Assembly: GCF_000237925.1 (NCBI RefSeq)
Contig: NC_031500.1
Location: 19,617,753-19,681,752 of the forward strand
Source of the DNA: Schistosoma mansoni
Lineage: Eukaryota > Platyhelminthes > Trematoda > Strigeidida > Schistosomatidae
DNA length: 64,000 bases
Direction: 5' to 3'
Part shown: positions 1 through 9,592 of the stretch, in pieces
Layout of the letters: every line of letters starts with the position of its first letter
Position numbering within the stretch: the stretch's first letter is position 1
The notes under the pieces: generated by a model
The model's database searches: none
Told to the model about the DNA's origin: nothing
What the model saw: the letters and a program-made list of their open reading frames with translations, nothing else
Program-made: the position numbers and the translations under genes

Positions 1-243
1 ATTCAGCATTTTAACTCCCATCATGATGATCTACACTATTATTCACAAAGAGTACAAGCCACTAAATTTTCATGAGCAAAGATGACAACAGCCTAATGCA
101 CTACCTGTTACCTACATCACAAAGTGTGGTTCGACTCAGTACTTGTTAAAGTTTTACTGTGTAAGAACTAATCAGTTAGTATTATTCTCTTTCCATTCCA
201 ACAATTTTCAGTATAATCATTAAAGTTGGATTAACTGACGCCT
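1..243. other. Non-coding sequence, upstream intron of DOP1
   Basis: AT-rich sequence with no open frame, tRNA-like box or repeat that recurs elsewhere in the window. It lies 5' of the first R1 repeat and upstream of the first recognisable DOP1 exon, so it is most simply intronic. I see nothing else in it. Confidence 0.5.
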
Positions 244-763
244 TCTAAATGCCCTGGTACGGTCGAGAGTGGGGAGAGTCCGCTCTCTCTCGAAATGCTC
301 TCACATGGTCACGCGTATATAGTCTCTGACAGGGAAGTCCTACTCACTACCTTCTCGTGGCATTCCTATTGTTTGCGAAATTGAGAGGACGAAAAGCGAA
401 TGTCCAGCGCTTTAACAGGGCCGTTGAACACAGTGAAACCACCTAGGGGAGTTGGAAAACCCTGATTCCAAATCAATGGTGCACATGGGATCCAGGATCT
501 TGAGTGAACAAATGGTGTATGAATCAATCGTTGGTCACCGGCTACCATTGGACTGCATCTCCTTAAGATGCTCCACTACCTTGTGGATCAGATCTCTAGG
601 TCAAAGGCTCCGTTTGTGGCCACTTAAGAAAACCACCTGCTTCGGTTTGGGCACCTGGGCAGTATCACAGCCCTCACACAAATCGAATGAGATTTGTGTG
701 GCGCATATATATCTGGTGCCCCTTTCTACCAATATTCATATGTTTAAATAAATAATAAATGTT
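244..763 (+). repeat. R1 dispersed repeat, copy a (full length)
   Basis: First of four copies of a ~515-bp family; the others are at 4180-4702 (minus), 6352-7305 (plus, interrupted) and 10484-10842 (plus, 3' truncated). All share the start GAATGCCCTGG, an internal block around GGGAGTTGGAAAAC and, when complete, the 3' end CTACCAATATTCATATG followed by a TAAATAAATAATAAA-type tail. The variable A/T-rich tail suggests copying by a LINE (inference). Short open frames run through it on both strands, but they recur with the repeat and carry stops or truncations in the other copies, so I do not call them genes. I cannot name the family. Confidence 0.85.
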
Positions 764-863
764 TGTATATTGCCATTTTCTAATCTTGTATTCATTATCT
801 TCCTACATTATATTATTCATATTTTCCTTCTATTTGAATGACAAAAAATTTAATCCTTTTTAG

Positions 864-1075
864 ATTAAATAATTCAGATCATTTTACTGTAGCCAGTAAA
901 TTAATTGCATCTATTAGTAGTTATCAATATACACGAAAATCATGGCGTCGTGATGTTTTGGATTTATTTTATGAACCAATATTTTTTCAAATGAGTCCAG
1001 TTGCATTACAAAGTTGGAATTTAATTATTGACAATTTAATGACACAAGATAAAAGTACATTTAAAGAAGCATTAG
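864..1075 (+). CDS. DOP1: Dopey/DOP1 homologue, exon 1 of the 8 visible (3' part of gene)
   Basis: Encodes about 70 residues including YTRKSWRRDVLDLF and MSPVALQSWNLIIDNLMT, which match the C-terminal region of the Dopey/DOP1 family as I recall it. DOP1 proteins act with MON2 at the Golgi and endosomes in membrane trafficking. The exon follows a CCTTTTTAG acceptor at 855-863 (alternative AGs lie at 875 and 892) and ends at a GTATGT donor, leaving phase 1. DOP1 proteins are typically well over 1,500 residues, so most of the gene lies upstream of the window. The reading frame continues coherently through seven further exons to a stop at 13541, giving 376 visible residues. Identification is by motif recognition without an alignment. 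The exact 5' edge is less sure than the 3' edge. Confidence 0.85.
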
Positions 1076-2951
1076 GTATGTGAACTGTTTTTTTTTTTGG
1101 GGGGGGGTATATCATGTGAAGTAGTTTTGATATGCCTGAGATTCCCCCAACAAACATAGACTTTGCTCATCGTCTTGTTTAACAAAACATATATTTTTCG
1201 TTACCTCCTCGAAATCATAGAATCATCGGTTATTAAGACACCACCATATATCTGTTAGTTACAGAAAAGCGAGTAATTTTCACTTCATTTTGGAATTAAA
1301 TTTTTCCTTTATTTCAATACCATAGCAAATTCAAGCATCCTCAATTATGAAGTGCAGGTAATTTTTTTACGAAAATCATACTACTTGTAAATATTAAGTA
1401 GTGTAATTGTCCTTACATGATTTTCGGAGCTCGAATTGACGATTCTTTGACAACCGAGCTTGATGGTCCCTCTTTTATCTACATTCCCGTTGGTAGTAAC
1501 TAACATGTTATGGATTTCTGTCTTCTATTAAAAAAAATATCCTGGTTGTTAGAAACATATCAGTTTTTGAGTGATGAATTAACTAATGATATACATAAAC
1601 CTATCACATTTCTTGAACTAAACTGTTTTTTCTTATATCACTAAACTTTCGTGCAGAGGGACTTGATTTACGACTGATCGGTCACTGAGGAGTAACTAGA
1701 GATATAAAGCTATCAGTTCAGTTTCAATGTGTTTATTAGTCTAAGTGACTTGACGTCGAGTTCACTATATTGAGATATTAGATGGTTAGAGGTAGTCAAC
1801 ATAAAACAATAAACCTAGTTTTTGTGCTCTTTGGTACTTGTCAGCAAGGCGTACTTGTCATCTGGAGTTGGTGCTCCTTGTTCGGTTCTATCCCGAGTCA
1901 GTCAGCCTTACAGTCAATAGTAAAGGACTAGACAGGTACGACATCGCTCACTATTCAGTGATCAGTTAATTGCACATGTTTCAGTCCTACAGGAGATCAT
2001 TCACGGCACGCATAGCTCAGTAGTGACGTCTCAGATTTTGAGACTGCATGACATGGTGTTAAATCTCCGGAAAGACACCAATTACTTTAAAATTGAAAGT
2101 ATACCTCTCTGATTTGTTCATTCTATCCTTCGTCTTCTCGTCAGCTTGAAAAAGCCTAAAAGTTGAAATCATAATAAAGTAATCGCGATGAGAACGGTAA
2201 ATGATTATGTGTATAATTGTTATAATTAGAACTGAAATGCCTACCTAGTAACTTAATTTTGGTTCTAATTATGCTGATTACTCATTCAATCATTTACTCC
2301 TGTCACGGTTAAATAATCTTTTTTTCCTTTATTGTGATAATTGATATTTATAACATCTATTGTTTTTCGAACATCCATCTAAACTTCATTTTCTATAGTA
2401 TGATAAACCAGAACATAGGTTGTTCAAACACCAGATTACTTTCTCTACCGTTTGGAGCAAAGATAATCAGTGGAGTAGTTGAAATTCATAACTGTCTAAG
2501 ACACGTAATCCTGATTTACTGAATCGAAACTGACACCCCTACTCAAAATAGTTGTCATTAAGAGTCCGACGCAGGTTACCTGGTTGCCGTTTCAGATAAA
2601 GTAAACAGTTTTCTTGAATATGTCCCGTTAAATTGTCAAATAATTATGTCACTGCCCGCTTCTACTTTGATATGGTGTTAATGCTTACATATCGTGATGA
2701 CATAATGGAGGTATGTTGGCTTGAACGCTTGTTTCTTTCAGGTCCTACCACGCCAGGCAGGTTGGTACTTAGATAAGAAGTATGCTTTCACTATGTGTTA
2801 TCCTGGGAGTGTAAACTGGCTATACACCCCTAACAGCACTTAAGACCCACATTTCGCAATCAAATCCTTACTTCACTTACTGTTTGTTTTATACCTAAGA
2901 TAGCAAGTCGATGAAGTATGCAGTATCCTTTTTTTTCGAATTTCCTTCCAG
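1076..2951 (+). other. DOP1 intron (after exon 1)
   Basis: GT-AG intron of 1,876 bp. It opens with a T11/G9 homopolymer run at about 1087-1107. At 1991-2060 there is a decayed tRNA-like stretch with an A-box-like CATAGCTCAGTAGTGACG and no intact B box. Pieces at 2741-2772 and 2825-2849 resemble pieces of the repeat at 11410-11440 and 11847-11872, so part of this intron is an eroded copy of that family. No coding exon was recognised. Confidence 0.6.
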
Positions 2952-3104
2952 CTCGTCTTGTATTCGCTCAACCGGGTGGTTTAAATTTATTTACTAGTAA
3001 AGAGAGTGAATATGATCAACGTGCTGCCTGTTTGAAAAAATTATCTTATCTAGTCTATGCAAGCGAACCGGATCAATATGCGAAAGCAATGCCTGATTTA
3101 TTAG
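2952..3104 (+). CDS. DOP1: DOP1 exon 2 of 8
   Basis: 51 codons between a TTCCTTCCAG acceptor and a GTACGT donor, phase 1 on both sides. The protein contains LVFAQPGGLNLF and YLVYASEPDQYAKAMPDLL, which continue the Dopey C-terminal region exactly where expected after exon 1. Both phases and the conserved Q-x-x-x-LNLF stretch support the boundaries. Confidence 0.88.
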
Positions 3105-3785
3105 GTACGTGTATGGTTGTCAAAATGATTTTTCAATGTTTTTCATTCATTCCCTCCGTCCATTAATAGTTGTTTTAGCTAGCTAGTTAACAAGGTGATA
3201 ACCTTGGATAATTAACCTAGACCTTATCCTCTATGTCAGAATATTTCCCACTTATATCATCCATTCTATTACTATTATTACAATTATCTCTTTGATAAAT
3301 TGGGATAACGCTATAAAAAGACAAAAATTACTAGAGCTATGCTACATATATGAGCACAACACATTTCGAACAGTCTGATGTATTGCGCTAATATATCACG
3401 TAGTTCCGATAATCTACACTATCCAAATTACAACTATTCTCGAAGCTGGTTGGTCCTGGGTTCGAATCTCGCGGGTGCGGGATCGTGGATGCGCACTGCT
3501 GAGGAGTCCCATAATAAGACGAAACGGCCATCCAGTGCTCCCACGTTTTCCATGGTGGTCTAGCTTCAATTGACTCATGATTTCAACTATAAAAATAATG
3601 ATCTATCTAAAAATCTATTTGGAGTCCTCGATACTTCTGTTTTCCAGTAGTAATTTGTAGATGTAGTACAGGAACTTCGATCAAAACATGTTGTGTTGTC
3701 ATTATGACTTTTACATTGTTCAATATATCAACTAGATCATTTTTACTCTTTGTCTGATTGTTCTATTATTTCCTTTTCTCTACAG
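3105..3785 (+). other. DOP1 intron (after exon 2) with a truncated SINE
   Basis: GT-AG intron of 681 bp ending in TTTTCTCTACAG. Apart from the SINE fragment at 3437-3597, I see only AT-rich sequence. Confidence 0.65.
3437..3597 (+). repeat. tRNA-derived SINE (SM-alpha-like), 5' truncated
   Basis: Contains the B-box region GGGTTCGAATCTCGC, the shared middle block GATCGTGGATGCGCAC followed by the GGAGTCCCATAATAAGACG block, and the 3' block GGTGGTCTAGCTTCAATTG. The same blocks occur in order at 5306-5705, 7847-8050, 12655-13015 and, reversed, at 13066-13300. The A-box half is missing here. Assignment to the S. mansoni SM-alpha family is from memory. Confidence 0.75.
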
Positions 3786-3928
3786 AACGTCTTGCTGAAT
3801 GTTTACGTTTAGGTCAAGGCATCATTCCAGTGGTTCATACTCAAGTATTTTTATTTGCTCGTGTCTTAATATCTCGTATGTCAGCTATACAACTGAATTC
3901 TTTATGGCCTATAGTTGTACCGGAATTG
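3786..3928 (+). CDS. DOP1: DOP1 exon 3 of 8
   Basis: Begins after CTCTACAG and completes a GAA codon with the last G of exon 2. It encodes ERLAECLRLGQ, then VVHTQVFLFARVLISRMS and LNSLWPIVVPEL, the most diagnostic Dopey stretch in the window (human DOP1 proteins have a very similar HAQVFLFFRVLLLRMS, recalled). I end it at the GTCAGT donor, phase 0. Reading past this donor gives a hydrophobic tail that ends at a stop at 3986-3988, which is intronic. Confidence 0.88.
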
Positions 3929-5079
3929 GTCAGTTTAATAACTTTGCTTCTTTTTCTTTTCTACCTAATTATTTGTTTTAATGAATGAATATATTTTTTA
4001 AACGTCGTATCTCTTGCCATTTAGTGATGCCTGAATGTGCATCTGTGTACTTGTTGCCCATGATCATCTATCGGTGTGGAAGAGTCCTCATAAATAGTTT
4101 GGCTGTATTTCTTCTCATATGAAATGTATCTTTTTTTAGTTAGTTGTACCTTTCACTACTATTGTAAATTTCAGTATTTTATTTATTTTTATTTAAACAC
4201 ATAAATATTGGTACAGAGGGGGCACCAGATATATATGCGCCGCACAAATCTCATTTGATTTGTGTGAGGGCTGTGATACTGCCCAGGTGCCCAAACCGAA
4301 GCAGGTGGTTTTCTTAGGGGACCACACCCCGAGCCTTTGACCTAAAAGTTTGATTCACAAGGCAGTGGAGCATCGTGGGAAGATGCAGTCCAATGGTAGC
4401 CGGTGACCAACGATTGATTCATACACCATTTGTTCACTCAGGATACTGGAGCCCATGTGCACCATTGGTTTGCAATCAGGGTTTTCCAACTCCCATAGGT
4501 GGACTTTCCGTGTCCACCAACCCGGTTAAAGCGCCGGGCTTTCGCTTTTCGTTCTCTCAATTTTGTAAACAACAGTAATGCCACGAGAAAGCAGTGAGTA
4601 GGACTTCCCTATCAGAGGCTATAAACGTGTGGCCATATGAGAGCATTTCGAGAGGGAGAGCGTACTCTCCCCACTCTCAGTCATACCAGGGCATTCGGGG
4701 GCGCAGTAACCAAAATATGACTTTAAAATTTAAAGCAAATTAAGAACTGATTACACAGTTTAATCAGAACACATATTTGGCCCACATATATACATGATTT
4801 GTTTAGTATAGCTAGAAAGATATCTTTAAAGAACCTAATCAGCTACTTATAAACTGATATCTTCACTGATGTTTCCATGATAATTGTTATAAGATGATTT
4901 TGATTATGATATTCAAACTGCGTATCGGAAGTACTTCCCACCTTCAATTAGTGTGTTCTCAACGATTTAGACAGTTTAAAGACAATGACCACTGATTTTT
5001 TCACCTTCCAATTCCTATGATGTTCTCCTTTTTCATATTATAAGTTCTTTTTCTTTTATATTTATTATATATTTTGTAG
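3929..5079 (+). other. DOP1 intron (after exon 3)
   Basis: GT-AG intron of 1,151 bp ending in TATTTTGTAG. Half of it is the reversed R1 copy at 4180-4702; the rest is AT-rich and I see nothing further in it. Confidence 0.65.
4180..4702 (-). repeat. R1 dispersed repeat, copy b (full length, minus strand)
   Basis: Reverse complement of the R1 family, from the A/T tail (4180-4210) to the GAATGCCCTGG end (about 4685-4700). It is closest to the copy starting at 6352. A 61-residue chance frame is identical in the two copies on opposite strands, so these two are recent relatives and form an inverted pair about 1.65 kb apart. Confidence 0.85.
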
Positions 5080-5120
5080 TTCCTCACATTCAAATCCTTA
5101 TCTCAAGCAATTCAAGAATG
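5080..5120 (+). CDS. DOP1: DOP1 exon 4 of 8 (micro-exon)
   Basis: A 41-nt exon between ATTTTGTAG and GTGAGT. It encodes FLTFKSLSQAIQE and leaves two bases (TG) that form a codon with the C opening exon 5. It is short, but splice sites, phase and position between two secure exons all agree. It carries the end of the helical segment that starts in exon 3. Confidence 0.72.
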
Positions 5121-5237
5121 GTGAGTTTTTTTCCTGTGTATTTTTTTTCTCTAGTATAGAGTGAACTTTCTAATTGAAATGTATGTTCACATTTCATAGT
5201 TAGGGGTTATTTATTATATCATTCATTGGGTGATTTA

Positions 5238-5305
5238 GGACTCACGCTTTCAACTATGAAAATACTAAATCTCCACAAAACCCCTTCTGATAATAATAAT
5301 AATAT
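5238..5305 (+). repeat. Isolated SINE 3' tail fragment
   Basis: Matches the 3' end of the SINE that follows at 5642-5703 almost base for base (TCAACTATGAAAATAC, then CTCCACAAAACCCCTTCTG), ending in a TAA repeat. The tail of one SINE therefore lies directly against the 5' end of the next composite element. Confidence 0.7.
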
Positions 5306-5705
5306 GCTCACTAGTGACTGACTTCGAGAGGTATTTCTTGGAGTTCTAGTGAGAAGCAGTGACCAGTGGAGTTCAAACCACGTCTGTTGTGAGATATCAA
5401 CTCACTGAGGACAATTGGTGAATGGTTGTTCAACTTCGTGGATTGGTTGAAGTTAGACATCAATACCGTTGGATGCCGACCAGCTCAGTGGTCTATCGGT
5501 TAAAGGCTCTGGTGCGAGACTGGTAGTTCCTAGGTTCGAATCTCGCGAGTGAGGGATCGTGGATGCACACTGCTGAAGAGTCCCATAATAGGACGAGACG
5601 GTCGTCTAGTGCTTCCAGGTTCTCCATGGTGGTCTAGCTTCAATTGACTCACACTTTCAACTATGAAAATACTAAATCTCCACAAAACCCCTTCTGATAA
5701 TAAGA
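5306..5705 (+). repeat. Composite SINE: ~150-bp 5' body plus tRNA-like module
   Basis: The 5' body (5306-5460, with TTGGAGTTCTAGTGAGA and GTGGATTGGTTGAA) is followed by a tRNA-like module with A box-like CAGCTCAGTGGTCTATCGG, B box GGTTCGAATCTC, the shared GATCGTGGATGCACACTG block and the A/T tail. The same order of 5' body then tRNA-like module recurs at 12655-13015, so the body is a regular part of some copies. Classified as SM-alpha-like by memory. Confidence 0.78.
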
Positions 5706-6351
5706 AAAGAAGGTTATCTAATATATACATGGCATTTAACCTTCTACAATTTCTCCATAACTTTCGGCCACAATTTTTTGTTGGAATTCGTCTACTTCCT
5801 TTTTAACTTATCAATCTATTCCATTCATCGGTTTATGAATGGTTTAACTTGACCATTTCGATCTTTAGAATGTCATCTCTACTATGCTATGATATGTGTA
5901 GATTAACTTGGCTTGTCGCATGCAGTGTATACTTGCCGAAAAGAGCGATTTAAATTTGTCCCTCCCAAATGTCTTACCCACCTCCAACATCATTTCCTAA
6001 TATCCTCTTCGACTGGAAGCGGACTTGTTCTCTGCCACAGTAGATTGTTTCTAATGGTGTCCGGCCAACGGACATCGAGTATCATGCATAGACAACTATT
6101 TATAAATATATGTATATGTTTGATAGTAGTTTTAGTAGCTATCCAACTTTTACCCCCGTACAATGAAATTGTCTTAACGTTTGTACTCAAAAAATTTGAC
6201 TTTGATGTTGGTTGACAGTTCTCTCAAGTCCCACCTGTTTTTTAACTGTAGGAATGTTACCTTTGATTCGCCAGTTCGTGCCTTCACATCTGCATCAGAG
6301 TAATAATTACTATAGTTACAAGGAATATAGTCGTATACAAAAAATCGTTTG

Positions 6352-6832
6352 CAACCCCCGAATGCCCTGGTACGGCCGAGAGTGGGGAGAGTACGCTCTC
6401 CCTCTCGAAATGCTCTCATATGGCCACACGTTTATAGCCTCTGATAGGGAAGTCCTACTCACTGCTTTCTCGTGGCATTACTGTTGTTTACAAAATTGAG
6501 AGAACGAAAAGCGAAAGCCCGGCGCTTTAACCGGGTTGGTGGACACGGAAAGTCCACCTATGGGAGTTGGAAAACCCTGATTGCAAACCAATGGTGCACA
6601 TGGGCTCCAGTATCCTGAGTGAACAAATGGTGTATGAATCAATCGTTGGTCACCGGCTACCATTGGACTGCATCTCCTTAAGATGCTCCACTACCTTGTG
6701 GATCAGATCTCTAGGTCAAAGGCTCCGTTTGTGGCCACTTAAGAAAACCACCTGCTTCGGTTTGGGCACCTGGGCAGTATCACAGCCCTCACACAAATCA
6801 AATGAAATTTGTGAGGCGCATATTTATCTGGT
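6352..6832 (+). repeat. R1 dispersed repeat, copy c, 5' portion
   Basis: R1 sequence from GAATGCCCTGG to TTATCTGGT, where the solo LTR is inserted. The remainder of R1 resumes after the LTR at 7256 and runs to about 7305. Compared with copy a, the broken point lies inside ATATCTGGTGCCCC. Confidence 0.85.
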
Positions 6833-7255
6833 TGTTGGGATGACCCTGTAATTTTCTCGCAAGCGACATGACAAGCCCGTGAGTCATCAAGGAGCATTTC
6901 AACCAAGAGTCATCAAGGAGCATTTCAACCAATCAGCAATTAATTAGAAGTTATGTGAAGTTATGGTTCTAAAATAACGAGAATGAAAAAGTCACATGTG
7001 GAGATCCTGATTGGCTGATTAACACACTGCTACTATGTTTAGCAGTATTCTAGAACTTTCAGTAAAACTCAAGGACTCTTAAATTACTATAAAATCCCTA
7101 TATTTTCTGTACATGAATGAACCTTGTAGTAAAGTGCTTCCCTCACACTTTGTGCCTTTTCTCTGGTCTTCAAGTCGGTGTATAGTTCTAGCTCGGGGAT
7201 ACGGAACTAGCTTAGGGAAGCGAATATAGGCGTTCACAATCGGCCAGACGTAACA
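6833..7255 (+). mobile_element. Solo LTR (423 bp) with 5-bp target site duplication
   Basis: Begins TGTTGGGA and ends CGTAACA, so the termini are TG...CA with a 4-bp inverted match (TGTT/AACA). It is flanked by CTGGT at 6828-6832 and CTGGT at 7256-7260. The uninterrupted R1 copy at 244-763 has CTGGT once at this place, which confirms an insertion with 5-bp duplication. A TATAAAAT box lies at about 7088. A 26-bp direct duplication is present inside (6881-6906 and 6907-6932). No internal retrotransposon sequence remains, so it is a solo LTR. A 5-bp duplication fits Gypsy or BEL/Pao; I cannot assign the family. Confidence 0.85.
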
Positions 7256-7305
7256 CTGGTGCTTCCTTGTACCAATATTTATATGTTTAAATAAATAATA
7301 ATAAA
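7256..7305 (+). repeat. R1 copy c, 3' portion after the LTR
   Basis: Starts with the second copy of the target CTGGT and continues with R1 3' sequence (GTACCAATATTTATATG) and a TAAATAAATAATAATAA tail, longer by one TAA than in copy a. Confidence 0.8.
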
Positions 7306-7446
7306 TTGCAGCAAAAATGTATTAAACTTCAGTCCAGTTGTTCTTTATCATATTGAACATGTTTTATTCAATGTTGTCGTGTTAATTTAAAATCTTCATT
7401 CGTTAACAAGTTCTGCCTCCCCCCACCATTTTTTGCACTTTTTTAG

Positions 7447-7608
7447 CGTTTCTAAAATTCAATCAAGAAAAGTTAAACCTGATACCACCACGTCATCGTC
7501 ATCATCATCGTTTCTGTCTACTTCACAAATGAATTTATATATTAGTGCATGTAAATTATTGGCTACTAGTTTATTATATCCAGAATATAGGCTGCCACAA
7601 TTTTCCTA
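7447..7608 (+). CDS. DOP1: DOP1 exon 5 of 8
   Basis: 162 nt between CTTTTTTAG and a GTAAGT donor. It encodes a low-complexity stretch with seven consecutive serines (about residues 15-21 of the exon) followed by NLYISACKLLATSLLYPE and YRLPQFS. The NLYxSACK and LPQF motifs are hallmarks of the Dopey C-terminus as I recall it. The exon ends with TA, completed by the T at the start of exon 6. Confidence 0.88.
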
Positions 7609-7846
7609 GTAAGTAATAATCTGTATTTCATAAATGTGAATTGTTGGATTCAATCAATTAATACCGGAATCTAGATTGTATGATAAAGATACAACAGTTC
7701 TTTGGATATTCCTTTTTTTTATTACCGGTGATATATGTGGTCATTCTAGGGCATAGTACACGTCTGAACATTACAATATGTTTATCATATTTTTTGAAAC
7801 ACTCATTATGGGCATACATTAATACATATCATCATGTGGGACTCCT

Positions 7847-8050
7847 CAGCACCGTTGGATGCCAGCTCAGTGGTCTAGAGATTAATCGTTCGCACGTGAA
7901 ACTGATAGGTCCTGGGTTCGAACCTCGCTAGGTGGGATCATGAATACGCACTACTGAGGAGTTCCACATTAGGACGAAACAACCGTCCAGTGCTTCCAGG
8001 TTTTTTATAGTGGTCTAGCTTCATTTAACCCTTGAATTCAACTATAAAAA
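7847..8050 (+). repeat. tRNA-derived SINE (SM-alpha-like)
   Basis: tRNA-like module with CCAGCTCAGTGGTCTAGAG (A-box region) and GGGTTCGAACCTCGC (B box), then the shared GGAGTTCCACATTAGGACG and GGTGGTCTAGCTTCA-type blocks in diverged form. It lacks the 5' body seen at 5306-5460. Confidence 0.75.
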
Positions 8051-8247
8051 TACAATTAGTGTTTAGTTTTTTCTCCTTATTTTTTTTAATTTAAGTACTG
8101 GTTTACCTTTTCAAGCAAAGTTATTCAGAATATTATCAATATTCAATACACATATAGTATTCAGTACTTTTAGCTGTTCTTCATTTAGCGTTTAAGTATT
8201 GCATATCAAAGATTTTATTTCAAGCTCATAGAGTGATACATTTATAT

Positions 8248-8640
8248 CAGTCAGTTACAACGTAGAACTTCGTACGTACGTACATCAGTTTAAGTTGCCA
8301 TACCACATTAGCACAGAGATGAAGTTGTCGATTCAAATCCCATAGTGGTAGAAGTAGTAAGAGTATAAGCATTGATGTGAAAGATTAGGGTTTGAAAATG
8401 TTATTGAAGGAGTATAACACAGTGAAATAAATTTCGAGAGAGAAAAAAGATAGAGACATAAAGAATTCAGATGATTAGAATTCCGTAGAGCACGAGGAGT
8501 GGACGCACCTTCGCCATTGCGAACGATTTTGAGCCATGTCATTCAAGGTCTCTAACCATCGGTTGCTATCATCTCGCGAATCCCAAACAAGTAGTCTACA
8601 CCTATCAGCATGGCTCAGTCCATAGGTAACTTTTAGTAGT
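8248..8640 (+). repeat. R3 dispersed repeat, copy a
   Basis: Its first ~290 bp are matched in reverse complement by 50682-50980, including GTACGTACATCAGTT, CATACCACATTAGCACAGAG, GGTAGAAGTAGTAAGAGTAT and CGCCATTGCGAACG-type blocks. The family is unrecognised. The 3' part (from 8582) lies inside the palindrome, so it is also present inverted at about 9334-9392. Confidence 0.7.
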
Positions 8641-8755
8641 TACCATTAATTGAATGCTTCATTTGGATGCTATATATATGTAAAATAAGATCTCCTTTCT
8701 AGTATTAATAATACTAAGTTTTGTTTACTTGATCTGTTTTTTTTTCAAATTTCAG

Positions 8756-8900
8756 TTATCAATGGGCATTTGTCAAAGATTTAACTTTTGATCATTTAAC
8801 TAACCAAGAAGAAATGACAAATGTCACTACATTGAATAACGACAACAATAGAAGAACATCGTTTCTTCCATTCCTTTCCGATGTTCTAACACAAATTGAA
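8756..8900 (+). CDS. DOP1: DOP1 exon 6 of 8
   Basis: 145 nt between TTTCAG and GTAAGT. It encodes YYQWAFVKDLTF, then a polar asparagine-rich stretch and FLPFLSDVLTQIE. It joins the LPQF of exon 5 to give an LPQF-x-x-YQWAF motif, matching the LPQFQMYRWAFI region of human DOP1 (recalled). It ends in phase 0. The exon lies wholly in the left palindrome arm. Confidence 0.87.
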
Positions 8901-9073
8901 GTAAGTTTTATCAAAATGATTACATTTCATTTGTAATTGAAAGTGTTGTGATAAACATCAATTATTTGAAACGCGAATATAATTTAAATTCATATATTCG
9001 CGTTTCAAATAATTGATGTTTATCACAACACTTTCAATTACAAATGAAATGTAATCATTTTGATAAAACTTAC

Positions 9074-9218
9074 TTCAATTTGTGTTAGAACATCGGAAAG
9101 GAATGGAAGAAACGATGTTCTTCTATTGTTGTCGTTATTCAATGTAGTGACATTTGTCATTTCTTCTTGGTTAGTTAAATGATCAAAAGTTAAATCTTTG
9201 ACAAATGCCCATTGATAA
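9074..9218 (-). pseudogene. Inverted duplicate of DOP1 exon 6 (artefact suspected)
   Basis: Exact reverse complement of 8756-8900 inside the right palindrome arm, including both splice sites. It is in the wrong orientation to be spliced into DOP1. It is most likely produced by the palindromic artefact and should not be annotated as an extra exon. Confidence 0.75.
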
Positions 9219-9392
9219 CTGAAATTTGAAAAAAAAACAGATCAAGTAAACAAAACTTAGTATTATTAATACTAGAAAGGAGATCTTATTTTACATATAT
9301 ATAGCATCCAAATGAAGCATTCAATTAATGGTAACTACTAAAAGTTACCTATGGACTGAGCCATGCTGATAGGTGTAGACTACTTGTTTGGG

Positions 9393-9592
9393 NNNNNNNN
9401 NNNNNNNNNNNNNNNNNNNNNNNNNNNNNNNNNNNNNNNNNNNNNNNNNNNNNNNNNNNNNNNNNNNNNNNNNNNNNNNNNNNNNNNNNNNNNNNNNNNN
9501 NNNNNNNNNNNNNNNNNNNNNNNNNNNNNNNNNNNNNNNNNNNNNNNNNNNNNNNNNNNNNNNNNNNNNNNNNNNNNNNNNNNNNNNNNNNN
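9393..9592. other. Assembly gap, 200 N
   Basis: Exactly 200 unresolved bases, the same length as the gap at 50482-50681, so a placeholder size rather than a measured one. Open frames that cross it are meaningless. Confidence 0.99.

Larger units (their letters stand above)
5121..7446 (+). other. DOP1 intron (after exon 4), repeat-rich
   Basis: GT-AG intron of 2,326 bp ending in CACTTTTTTAG. In order it holds a SINE tail (5238-5305), a composite SINE (5306-5705), ~640 bp without a recurring repeat, the R1c copy with its inserted LTR (6352-7305), and AT-rich sequence. A stretch at about 5905-6110 has the look of old transposon sequence but has no second copy in this window, so I leave it unnamed. 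Confidence 0.6.
7609..8755 (+). other. DOP1 intron (after exon 5)
   Basis: GT-AG intron of 1,147 bp ending in CAAATTTCAG. It contains a SINE (7847-8050), the R3 repeat (about 8248-8640) and the first part of the left palindrome arm (from 8582). Confidence 0.65.
8582..9392. repeat. Perfect-looking palindrome, arms 399 bp, ending at an N gap
   Basis: Positions 8582-8980 are followed by a 13-nt spacer (8981-8993) and their reverse complement at 8994-9392. Coordinates of paired bases sum to 17974 throughout the parts I checked. The right arm stops exactly where the 200-N gap begins. The arm includes DOP1 exon 6, so an inverted copy of that exon sits at 9074-9218. The identity of the arms and the gap contact point to an assembly or cloning artefact rather than a real inverted duplication. 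Confidence 0.9.

Noticed and set aside
452-751. Protein gene in the ~100-codon frame of R1
   Set aside because: The frame lies wholly in a four-copy dispersed repeat, is truncated or altered in the other copies, and sits in a DOP1 intron.
1087-1107. Poly-T/poly-G run as a functional element
   Set aside because: It is a simple homopolymer run in an intron, prone to sequencing error, with no other signal around it.
1991-2060. tRNA gene with A-box-like sequence
   Set aside because: No intact B box or stems; probably an eroded SINE.
3929-3988. Extension of DOP1 exon 3 into a hydrophobic C-terminus
   Set aside because: The frame passes a good GTCAGT donor, and coherent Dopey sequence continues in later exons, so this is intron read-through.
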